Of a stretch of DNA of 64,000 nt, positions 9,457 through 16,976 are shown in pieces (positions within the stretch are counted from its first letter, which is position 1; every line of letters starts with the position of its first letter). The stretch spans positions 23,749 to 87,748 of the forward strand of contig JAVXVG010000033.1 of NCBI GenBank assembly GCA_032229975.1, written 5' to 3'. The notes under the pieces are model-generated. The model was not told the DNA's origin. It made no database searches and saw only the letters and a list, made by a program, of their open reading frames with translations. The position numbers and the translations under genes are program-made. The DNA comes from JAIVGV01 sp032229975 (GTDB lineage: Bacteria; Acidobacteriota; Blastocatellia; Pyrinomonadales; Pyrinomonadaceae).

Positions 9457-10014
9457 TCAGAGCACGTCATCAACTCTGATGCGGAGCGCGTCGAGAGTTG
9501 ACGAAGACACCTCTTCGCCGCGACCGAGTTGCGAAACTGATCCATACCTCTCGCCGGAAGGATGCGAGTAGGTCTCGATCCTCTCGTCTGTCAGGCTCAC
9601 GATCCAAACTTCGGCGACGCCCGCGCGCGCGTAGATCGGCAGCTTCAACTGCCGGTCGTACTCGACGCTCGTGTCCGCCACCTCGACGACGAGCAGCACG
9701 TCCGCAGGCGTTGGCAGCGCGTCGCGGTAGAAGTCCGCGCGCGGTTTGAGCAGGGTGATGTCGGGCTGTGGCTCAGACAAGTCATCAAGCAGGATCGGGT
9801 TTTGTACCCTGACGATTGCCGCGTCGCCGACCTTCCGGCTCAACCACCAGTTCAGCGCATCCACGCAGGCAGCGTGTCGTTTTCCGATTGGTGACATCTC
9901 GACGATCTCCCCTTCGATCAACTCAAGGCGCGCGCCTTCCTCAAAGACGCCGTTCTCGACCATGCGCTCGAACTCGCACGCGCTGATGTAGTGCTTTGCG
10001 ATCTGGACAGACAT
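9457..10014 (-). CDS. Uma2 family (DUF820) putative restriction-endonuclease-fold protein
   Basis: The 185-residue protein has the standard Uma2 layout: a YISACEFERMVENGVFEEGARLELIEGEIVEMSP-like opening (residues 9-42), KRHAACVDALNWWL near 44, then QPDITLLKPR near 88, VLLVVEVADTSVEYD near 104, and GVAEVWIVSL near 132. These carry the acidic and lysine residues of a PD-(D/E)xK-like fold. The family is widespread and multicopy in cyanobacteria and acidobacteria, and its function is unproven. ATG at 10014 is preceded by GAAAGG. It stands alone between convergent pilT and the nuclease-like gene. Confidence 0.85.
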   Translation of the reverse strand: MSVQIAKHYISACEFERMVENGVFEEGARLELIEGEIVEMSPIGKRHAACVDALNWWLSRKVGDAAIVRVQNPILLDDLSEPQPDITLLKPRADFYRDALPTPADVLLVVEVADTSVEYDRQLKLPIYARAGVAEVWIVSLTDERIETYSHPSGERYGSVSQLGRGEEVSSSTLDALRIRVDDVL

Positions 10015-10106
10015 TGCCTTTCACCTCTCGTTGCTCTTGATGCCGCCGACCAACGCTTCGTCTCGCGCGAATGTTATCACGCGCCGCGCGCCGCGTGAAC
10101 GCCCCC

Positions 10107-11720
10107 TCAGTTGACGCGCGTGCGGCGCACGACATGGACGCCCGCGCGCCAGTCCTCGTTGATGTCGAAGCGGAACATCTCGACGGCCGGATCGATCATG
10201 CGCGAGAGATGATGGAACGCGCGGTGGAAACGGAAGACGGGGGCTACGAGATAGACGAGCGGCGGCTCATCCGCGATGTCGAGTTCGCCGAAGAGGCGTG
10301 CGCGACGCAGTTCGCCGCTACGCCTGTGCGCCTCGACCCTGCGCCAGTAGTCTGCGCCTTGAATTGGCAACGCGGCATCCTCTGAAACTTTCAACTCGAT
10401 GACGACGAGACGGCCATCTCGCCTGAGCGCGAGCAGATCGACGGGTCGCGCACCTCCTGCGCCAGCCGACTCGCGTGACGTGCGCAACTGTACGTGCAGA
10501 GGCGAGACGACGAGACCGGGATCGAGCCGCGTGATATCGCGACGCAAGATCGATTCAAGCCAAGCCTCGGGCGCGGCGCGAAAGTAGGCGTGACGCGCAT
10601 CTTCTGCATCGGCGCAACGATGTCCCTTGAGTTCATCGATCAGTTTCACGAGCCCGCGCCAGTTCTCTTCATCGAGCAGAACCTTCTGCCCCGCGCCCTG
10701 CACGCCGAACCAGACGCGCTCATCGTTTAGCATGCGCCGCACGCGCGCGAACGCGAGCCCGTTGAAGCGCAAGGTCTCGCCTCGTCGAGCGCGGATCACG
10801 TCGATCTCTGTGGGCGCGAGTGCGACTAAACGTTCGGCGGTCTCGCTCAAACTCTCGCGCGTTGGACGACTGAAACGAGTCGCACGCGTGAGCAGCGCAT
10901 CAAGACGGGGAATCTCGGCCGGCGTCAAACTTATTCTGTTCGCGCTCTCATCCAAAGCCTCGACGCTCGATGACGAAGCCTCTCCGTGCTCGTAGATTCC
11001 GATCGCATCGCGCACATCTTCACGCAGCAGCGCGACGCGCTCTGACATCGCGCTCGATAGATCGCTTGCGACGACGAGCCATAGTCGCGACTTGCCTCTC
11101 GTGCCTTTCGCGCGCGTCGAGTCGCCCAGTCGCGACCACCAAGAAAGCGCGGATGCAAGTGCGTCGTCGATCTCGTGAGCTTTGATCGAAACGACCGGGC
11201 CCGTCGCAGCGATCAACTCGCGTCGCCCCGCGCCTGTTGCGCGTGTGAGCAGCACGCGCGCGTAACGTCCCGGCTCGCTCCGTCGCCCGCCCACGCTCAG
11301 ACGCGCGCTCTCGATCTTCATCCACGGCGTGTGCGCCGAGATCGTTTGCGCCATGCGTTCGCACGCGGCGCGACGCGCAGCCGCGACAGCCAACGCGTCC
11401 TCGCGCGCCGACACACGCGGGACGAGTTCGAGCATCGAACTCTCTGCGCCCATCCGCCGCGTCACGCGCACACGCACGTGATGGCCCACACATTCCCACG
11501 CCGCGACGCGCCACGTGCGTGCGCCCGCATCAGTCCAATAAGAGAAGTGAAGCGCACTGGGACTCACGCGCAACTCCCACTCGCCCGCGCGCAGAGCGAA
11601 CGGCGCGCGCTCCCTTCCCGCGTGAAATTCGGCGCAGAGCCATTCGCTGCGCGCCTCCAACAACTCGCGCAGACGCGACGCGGCCACTTCCCTCTCAGCT
11701 CGTGTCGTGAGGAGTTTCAT
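10107..11720 (-). CDS. Large protein with C-terminal PD-(D/E)xK nuclease-like motif
   Basis: I do not recognise the full 537-residue protein. The N-terminal third is Arg/Ala-rich and soluble, and the middle third contains IDVIRARRGETLRFNGLAF followed by FGVQGAGQKVLLDEENWRGL. Near residues 425-460 a restriction-endonuclease-fold core is visible: RPVDLLALRRDG, then LVVIELKVSED, matching D-x(n)-ExK, then a Q/W-containing helix (PIQGADYWRRVEAH). This resembles DUF91/NucS-type and other single-domain nucleases that tie a regulatory N-terminus to a PD-ExK domain. ATG at 11720 has no clear Shine-Dalgarno. It faces away from the thiolase gene and is probably monocistronic. Confidence 0.75.
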   Translation of the reverse strand: MKLLTTRAEREVAASRLRELLEARSEWLCAEFHAGRERAPFALRAGEWELRVSPSALHFSYWTDAGARTWRVAAWECVGHHVRVRVTRRMGAESSMLELVPRVSAREDALAVAAARRAACERMAQTISAHTPWMKIESARLSVGGRRSEPGRYARVLLTRATGAGRRELIAATGPVVSIKAHEIDDALASALSWWSRLGDSTRAKGTRGKSRLWLVVASDLSSAMSERVALLREDVRDAIGIYEHGEASSSSVEALDESANRISLTPAEIPRLDALLTRATRFSRPTRESLSETAERLVALAPTEIDVIRARRGETLRFNGLAFARVRRMLNDERVWFGVQGAGQKVLLDEENWRGLVKLIDELKGHRCADAEDARHAYFRAAPEAWLESILRRDITRLDPGLVVSPLHVQLRTSRESAGAGGARPVDLLALRRDGRLVVIELKVSEDAALPIQGADYWRRVEAHRRSGELRRARLFGELDIADEPPLVYLVAPVFRFHRAFHHLSRMIDPAVEMFRFDINEDWRAGVHVVRRTRVN

Positions 11721-11843
11721 CGAATGGAATCGTCCGCGCCGGAAGCGCGCGTGAGGCTCTGCCGCGCTTGTTCACCGACGGTAAACTGCTTGTGCTAAGA
11801 TCGACCTCTCGTCAGCAGTCATTTTAAGAGAGAGTCGGGTGCA

Positions 11844-13025
11844 ATGAAAGACATTTATCTGGTTGGCGCGGTGCGAACGCCCATCGGTCGCTTCGGCGGC
11901 GCGCTCGCAGGACTAAGTGCGGCGGAGCTTGGCGCGGTCGCGGCGAAGGCGAGCCTTGAGCGCGCGAATGTCGCGGCAGACTCAGTTCAAGAAGTCATCT
12001 GGGGCTGCGCGCGACAGGCTGGAGGTGGCCCCAACGTGGCGCGGCAGATCGGTTATCGCGCGGGACTGCCCGAAACCGTGCCCGCATTCACGGTGAATCA
12101 AGCCTGTGGATCGGGCCTGAAAGCGATCATACTTGCAGCGCAGGAGATCATGCTCGGTCGCGCGCGCGCGGTGCTCGCGGGCGGCGTCGAGTCGATGTCG
12201 CGCGTGCCATATTACGCGGAGGGAGCGCGTTGGGGCATGAGGATGGGCAACGTCGATCTCGTCGATGGGATGTACCGCGACGGCTTCAACGATCCGCTCT
12301 CAGGTCTCGTCATGGGCCAGACGGCGGAGAACCTCGCGCGACAATACGCGATCACGCGTGAGGAGCAGGACGCGTTCGCGTTGCGCTCGCAACGACGGGC
12401 CGCCGCAGCGATTGACGGCGGGAAGTTCGATGCGGAGATCACGCCCGTCGAGATCAAGGGCCACAAGTGTGAGACGATTAACTTCGCGCGCGACGAACAC
12501 CCGCGCGCAGGCACTTCGCTTGAGAGTCTGCGACGACTCGCGCCGGTCTTCTCGAAGGACGGCACGGTGACGGCGGGTAATTCTTCCGGCATCACGGACG
12601 GCGCGGCGGCCATCTGCGTGATGACCGATGAAGCTGTGAAGTCTGCGAACGCCGAGCCACTGGCGCGCATCGTCGATTACGAGATCGCGGGAGTTGCGCC
12701 GGAGATCATGGGCATCGGGCCCGTCCCCGCCGTGCGCGCTCTGCTCGCGCGGCAGAGGATGACGATTGCTGAGATCGATCTCGTCGAGTTAAACGAGGCA
12801 TTCGCCGCGCAAGTTCTCGCGTGTGATCGCGAGTTGAAGTTTGATAATGAGCGACTGAACGTCAACGGCGGCGCGATTGCGCTCGGACACCCCATCGGCT
12901 GCACGGGCGTCCGCATCACGACGACGCTCCTCCACGAGATGCAGCGACGCGGCGCGCGCCTCGGTCTCTCAACCCTCTGCGTTAGCGGCGGACTGGGGCT
13001 CGCGCTTCTACTAGAACGCGCCTAA
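11844..13025 (+). CDS. Thiolase (acetyl-CoA C-acetyltransferase)
   Basis: Condenses or cleaves acyl-CoA thioesters. The 393-residue type II thiolase shows the nucleophilic Cys88 in NQACGSGLKAI, His349 in GHPIGCTG and the second Cys379 in TLCVSGGLG (usually CIGGG). Also present is VELNEAFA near residue 313. The opening YLVGAVRTPIGRFGG is typical. Start at 11844, with a purine-rich GAGAGAGTCGGG upstream. With no neighbouring beta-oxidation or butyrate genes, biosynthetic and degradative roles cannot be separated. Confidence 0.93.
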   Translation: MKDIYLVGAVRTPIGRFGGALAGLSAAELGAVAAKASLERANVAADSVQEVIWGCARQAGGGPNVARQIGYRAGLPETVPAFTVNQACGSGLKAIILAAQEIMLGRARAVLAGGVESMSRVPYYAEGARWGMRMGNVDLVDGMYRDGFNDPLSGLVMGQTAENLARQYAITREEQDAFALRSQRRAAAAIDGGKFDAEITPVEIKGHKCETINFARDEHPRAGTSLESLRRLAPVFSKDGTVTAGNSSGITDGAAAICVMTDEAVKSANAEPLARIVDYEIAGVAPEIMGIGPVPAVRALLARQRMTIAEIDLVELNEAFAAQVLACDRELKFDNERLNVNGGAIALGHPIGCTGVRITTTLLHEMQRRGARLGLSTLCVSGGLGLALLLERA

Positions 13026-13071
13026 AATCTGTCGAGCGCGGTGAAAGCTTTCGCAGGTTGGATCAGACATT

Positions 13072-13545
13072 ATGCAGCCGACGATCTATCTTGAGACGAC
13101 GATCATCAGCTACTTGACCGCGCGTCTGAGTCGAGATTTGATCGCGGCTGCGCATCAGCAGATTACGCAGGAATGGTGGTCACGCCGCCGCACAGAGTTT
13201 GCGCTGTTCATCTCCGAGTTGGTGATTCAGGAAGCGAGCATGGGAGACGCGGCGATGGCGCGCAAGCGGCTCGAAGAGTTGCGATCCATCCAGCGACTTG
13301 AAGTTAATCAGGACGCCGGAGACTTAGCGCAGCGACTGATAGTCGCAGGGGCATTGCCGACGAAGGCGGCGATTGACGCTTTACACATCGCGGTGGCGAC
13401 GGTTCACGGGATGGACTATCTGCTGACGTGGAACTGCAAGCACATTGCCAATGCCGAGATGCAGAGCAAGGTGGCAGCGATCTCTCGCGAGAGCGGATTC
13501 GAGCCTCCGGTCATCTGCACGCCAGAGGAGTTGTCAGGAGGATAG
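13072..13545 (+). CDS. PIN-domain protein (VapC-like ribonuclease toxin candidate)
   Basis: A 157-residue PIN domain. The acidic cluster expected for RNA cleavage is visible: E8 in TIYLETTIISYL (Glu in place of the first Asp), E49 and E54 in ISELVIQEA, and D102 in AAIDALHIA. The late TWNCKHIANA carries the conserved Asn-Lys-His region. Start at 13072. The downstream small gene begins 4 bases after this stop and its Shine-Dalgarno lies inside the 3' end of this gene, so the two are translationally linked. Antitoxin genes usually come first in vapBC, so the order here is reversed. Confidence 0.85.
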   Translation: MQPTIYLETTIISYLTARLSRDLIAAAHQQITQEWWSRRRTEFALFISELVIQEASMGDAAMARKRLEELRSIQRLEVNQDAGDLAQRLIVAGALPTKAAIDALHIAVATVHGMDYLLTWNCKHIANAEMQSKVAAISRESGFEPPVICTPEELSGG

Positions 13546-13549
13546 ACTG

Positions 13550-13732
13550 ATGCTGATCGATGAAATAGTTGAAGAGACGCGAAGGGCGCGTGAAGAGTAC
13601 GCAGTGCGGTTCGATTACGACATCGCAGCCATCATCGCAGATGTCAAAGAGAAAGAGAAGCAAGGCGAGCGACCGGTAGTGTCTTATCCACCCAAGCAGC
13701 CGCTCACGATGCCAATAGCGAAGGCTTCTTAA
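13550..13732 (+). CDS. Small partner protein of the PIN-domain gene (possible antitoxin)
   Basis: A 60-residue acidic, helical protein starting MLIDEIVEETRRAREEYAVR, with a KEKEKQGERPVVS middle and a PPKQPL tail. AGGAGG at 13536-13541 lies 8 bases before the ATG and inside the end of the PIN gene. There is no obvious DNA-binding fold such as AbrB or RHH. Its placement directly after a PIN gene suggests it neutralises or modulates that protein. This rests on gene order alone. Confidence 0.65.
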   Translation: MLIDEIVEETRRAREEYAVRFDYDIAAIIADVKEKEKQGERPVVSYPPKQPLTMPIAKAS

Positions 13733-13754
13733 ATCCTTTTAAAGGAAGATAGGA

Positions 13755-14141
13755 ATGAGCAAAGCAGCACAGATGCTCGTCTTTACGTTTAGCATGGCCC
13801 TGTCATGTTTTGCTCAAGATTCAAATTCCATTTGTGATTTCTCCAGCTACAAACCTCTGATCGTTTCGCACCCTCTGGCAGGTGCAATCATAAAGCGGGT
13901 TGAGCCTAAATATCCGGGCGGCGGACACCTGCGCGTTCAATCGGAGGTCGAAGTCAAGATCATCGTTGATCGTAAAGGTAACGTAGTCGCCGCGTGTATA
14001 ACGCGGGGGCATCCTCTGTTGCGTGAAGCAGCCGTGCAAGCTGCCCGCGAGTGAAAGTTCAAACCAAACTTCGGCTTCACTGATAAGCCGAAGCGAAAGT
14101 ACATTCAGTCTTTCATCATCTTTAACTTCAAGTCAGAATAA
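13755..14141 (+). pseudogene. TonB C-terminal domain protein interrupted by an in-frame TGA
   Basis: The first 99 codons encode a signal peptide (AAQMLVFTFSMALSCFAQ) and the start of a TonB C-terminal domain: IIKRVEPKYPGGG, then VEVKIIVDRKGNVVAA and HPLLREAAVQAARE. In this family the next residues are W-KFKP. Here the Trp position is TGA (14052-14054). Reading on in the same frame gives KFKPNFGFTDKPKRKYIQSF and IIFNFKSE before a true TAA at 14139-14141, which is the expected end of the domain. A single TGG-to-TGA change therefore appears to have truncated the gene. The 99-residue product would lack the last strand. Confidence 0.8.
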
Positions 14142-14178
14142 TCTTCGCTCCACAATGATGAAAGCGGACACTTAAATT

Positions 14179-15588
14179 GTGGCTGAAACTAAAAACACAT
14201 TGCTGCGCGGGTTGACGCTGACGGATGCGGCGTCGCTGGTTGTCGGGACGGTGATCGGGACGGGCGTGTTTTTGAAGACGGCTGTGATGGCGCAGCAGTT
14301 GGGCACGCCGAGTTTGGTTCTGCTGGCGTGGCTGGCGGCGGGCCTGTTGTCGCTCGCGGGCGCGTTGACGTATGCCGAACTCGGCGCGATGTTTCCGCAG
14401 GCCGGTGGCGAGTACGTTTACTTGGGCAAGGCTTATGGCGACGCGCCTGCGTTTCTTTACGGGTGGATGCAGTTCGCCGTCGCTGCGACGGGCGGCATCG
14501 CGGCGGTCAGTACGGGGTTCGCGATCTTTCTCTCGGCGTTGATTCCGTTGGGTGGCCCGTGGGTCGAGCGGACGTTTCATCTCTTTGGGCAGGAGGTTCA
14601 CTGGCAACTCGGATTGACGCAGTTGGTGGCCGTCGCTGCGATTGTTCTGTTCTCCGCGATCAACTGCGTCGGCGTCGTGGTCGGTGGACGTGTGCAATCG
14701 GTATTGACTGCGGCAAAGATTTTAGGCATCGGCGTGATCGTGTTTGGCGCGTTCTTGTTATCGCACAATGCTAGTTGGTCGCATCTGGCGACGCCGACGG
14801 GCGTGCCGCAATGGAGCGGCATGCAAGCATTCGGCGCGGCGATGCTCGCGGCGTTGTGGGCTTATAACGGGTGGTACGCGCTGCCGCTCGTCGCCGGCGA
14901 AGTGGAGAACCCGCAGCGCAACGTGCCGCGCGGGTTGATCATGGGGATGCTCGTCGTGCTCGTCGTCTATCTCCTGACCAACCTTTCGTATTTTTACGCG
15001 CTCCCGTTCGCGGATATCTTGACTTCAAACTCCACTGCTCATCGCGACGCTCTGCCGGTCGCGGCGAAAGCGGCGCAGACATTCTTGGGGCCCACGGGAA
15101 CGGCTTTCGTCTCCATCGCCTTCATCGTCTCAACGGTCGGTGCGCTCAACGGCATCATCCTGTCGAACGCGCGCATCCCGTTTGCGATGGCGCGCGATGG
15201 ATTGTTCTTCAAGCGGATGGGCGAGGTGAACAAGGGTAGTCGCGTGCCTGTGTGGGCCATCATCTTTCAGGGCACGTGGGCCAGCGTGCTGGCTCTCTCC
15301 GGCACGTTCGATCAGATCACGACTTACTCGATCTTCGCGCTGTGGCTCTTCTTCGGCGTGACGGCCAGCACGGTCTTCGTCCTGCGTCGCAAGATGCCGG
15401 ACGCGGTCAGGCCCTATCGCACGTTGGGCTACCCCGTAGTGCCGTTTCTATTCATGCTCGTCGCCGCGTGGCTGGTCATCAACACGATCCAGACCAGCCC
15501 CGTTGAATCGGCGGCCGGTCTCGCACTCATTGCTCTCGGCTTGCCCGTTTACTTCTACTTCAAGCGAACGAAGGCGCGCGCGGCGTGA
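14179..15588 (+). CDS. APC-family amino-acid permease
   Basis: A 469-residue inner-membrane transporter with about 12 hydrophobic segments. The APC signature at the first helix is clear (SLVVGTVIGTGVFL, residues 15-28), followed by LAGALTYAELGAMFPQAGGE near 60-78. WAYNGWYALPLVAGEVENPQ near 233 and the RIPFAMARDG loop near 332 are also family features. It is inferred to be a proton-coupled amino-acid importer or exchanger; the substrate is unknown. The start is GTG at 14179 with no Shine-Dalgarno. No stronger in-frame start is available without cutting into the first helix. Confidence 0.92.
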   Translation: MAETKNTLLRGLTLTDAASLVVGTVIGTGVFLKTAVMAQQLGTPSLVLLAWLAAGLLSLAGALTYAELGAMFPQAGGEYVYLGKAYGDAPAFLYGWMQFAVAATGGIAAVSTGFAIFLSALIPLGGPWVERTFHLFGQEVHWQLGLTQLVAVAAIVLFSAINCVGVVVGGRVQSVLTAAKILGIGVIVFGAFLLSHNASWSHLATPTGVPQWSGMQAFGAAMLAALWAYNGWYALPLVAGEVENPQRNVPRGLIMGMLVVLVVYLLTNLSYFYALPFADILTSNSTAHRDALPVAAKAAQTFLGPTGTAFVSIAFIVSTVGALNGIILSNARIPFAMARDGLFFKRMGEVNKGSRVPVWAIIFQGTWASVLALSGTFDQITTYSIFALWLFFGVTASTVFVLRRKMPDAVRPYRTLGYPVVPFLFMLVAAWLVINTIQTSPVESAAGLALIALGLPVYFYFKRTKARAA

Positions 15589-15825
15589 GAGACTGCGCCG
15601 ACGCTCAATAGCCGCCAAGGTTCTTCAAGCCTCTCGTTAACAAAAGCGGACGCCGCGTCGTCTATCATGCGTGATGAATGTCGAGACGCGATGGCGAGCG
15701 AGCCAACCTGCGGTTGTGTGCGGAGCATCACAGTCGGGCCTCTCCCAATCGTGCAGCGATGATCCTTCGGCGACGGCCCGTGCCGCCGCGATCTCAATTT
15801 TCTTGGAAAGGGCCTGAAAGTTTTT

Positions 15826-16860
15826 ATGAGAAAGTTTTCCGCAACGATTCTGGCGCTCGCGTTGTTCGCGATCTCCCTCAACGCTTCGGCGCAGACGCGT
15901 CGCAATCAGTCAGCACGTCCTGCCTCTTCCGTTGCGACGATGCCCTCCGCGTTACTCACGCAGTTGCCAGCGTCCGACGCGGTGATGACGGTTGACGTGA
16001 AGCGACTCTTGAGCGAGCTGCCGCGCGCCTACGCAAACGATGCGACGGAGCTGGCGCGCGTCAACGCGGAGATCGGCAAGTTCGCGGAGCACACCGGCCT
16101 CGACGCGCGACAGTTCGAGCGCTTCGCACTCGGAGTTCACTACGGGAAGGCCGGATCGGGCGCGACGACTCTGGAGACGGTCGCGTTGATGCACGGTGCG
16201 TTCAACCCGGCGACGATCTTCTCCGCCGCGCAACAGGCTTCGGGCGGCAAGGCGCGAGAAGAGCAGTATGGCGGCAGGAGCGTTCACGTCTTCAACTTCG
16301 ATGAGCAAGTGAAGCTGATCGGTCTCTTCAATATGCACCTGACAGAGCTGGCCGTCTCCGCGCTCGACGCGAACACGCTCGCTGTTGGCAAGCTCTCGCG
16401 CGTGCGCGAGGCGATTGACGCGGCACAGGGTCGGGGTCGCGTCTCCATAGAGATCGCTGCGCTCGCCACGCGCGCGCCCGCCGCGCTCATCGGGATGGGC
16501 GGCAACGTCCCCGCGAGCGCGACGCAGAACCTAGACTTCCTGAGCCCGGAGTTCAGTCGCAGCATCGCCGCGATCAGACAGTTCTATGGATCGGTTGGCT
16601 CGAACACTGAAGGCTTCCAGATGCTCACGGTCTTGCGCACGACCGACGCTGGCTCGGCGAAGACTTTGGGCGAGTCAATCGAGAGTCTGAAAGCGCTCGC
16701 GCCTTTCGCCATCGGTCAGTTCGCGCGCGGCAAACCTGAAAGGGCCCGTCTGCTTCGCGGCGTCGTCAACGGCATGCGCGTCGGCGCGCAGGGCAACGAG
16801 CTACAGATCAGTCTCGACCTCGCGCAGAACGATCTGGCCGCGTTGATTCAGGCGTTCTAA
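15826..16860 (+). CDS. Secreted protein of unknown function
   Basis: A 344-residue protein with a clean signal peptide (RKFSATILALALFAISLNASAQ, cleavage near residue 23). The mature part is predicted alpha/beta, with PSDAVMTVDVKRLL-like text in the first third (ASDAVMTVDVKRLLSELP), LDARQFERFALGV near 85, and a second half ending ISLDLAQNDLAALIQAF. The repeated theme of evaluating a per-object quantity resembles DUF3352-type periplasmic proteins common in acidobacteria, but I cannot assign a family firmly. It is monocistronic, with its own terminator. GGAAAGGG lies some distance upstream of the ATG. Confidence 0.8.
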   Translation: MRKFSATILALALFAISLNASAQTRRNQSARPASSVATMPSALLTQLPASDAVMTVDVKRLLSELPRAYANDATELARVNAEIGKFAEHTGLDARQFERFALGVHYGKAGSGATTLETVALMHGAFNPATIFSAAQQASGGKAREEQYGGRSVHVFNFDEQVKLIGLFNMHLTELAVSALDANTLAVGKLSRVREAIDAAQGRGRVSIEIAALATRAPAALIGMGGNVPASATQNLDFLSPEFSRSIAAIRQFYGSVGSNTEGFQMLTVLRTTDAGSAKTLGESIESLKALAPFAIGQFARGKPERARLLRGVVNGMRVGAQGNELQISLDLAQNDLAALIQAF

Positions 16861-16887
16861 CTTTAGAAGATGGATGAAGACTCGGCA

Positions 16888-16917
16888 GGGCGCAGGAGAG
16901 TTAATTCTCCTGCGCCC
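16888..16917. terminator. Inverted repeat between convergent genes
   Basis: GGGCGCAGGAGA (16888-16899) pairs perfectly with TCTCCTGCGCCC (16906-16917) across a 6-base loop. It lies 28 bases past the secreted-protein stop and before the end of the convergent foldase gene. The T-tract after it is weak. Confidence 0.65.
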
Positions 16918-16976
16918 TTCGTCGTTCGTTCGACTGATCGCGATCTAATCTTTTCTCACTTCTCTTACTAACTCAA

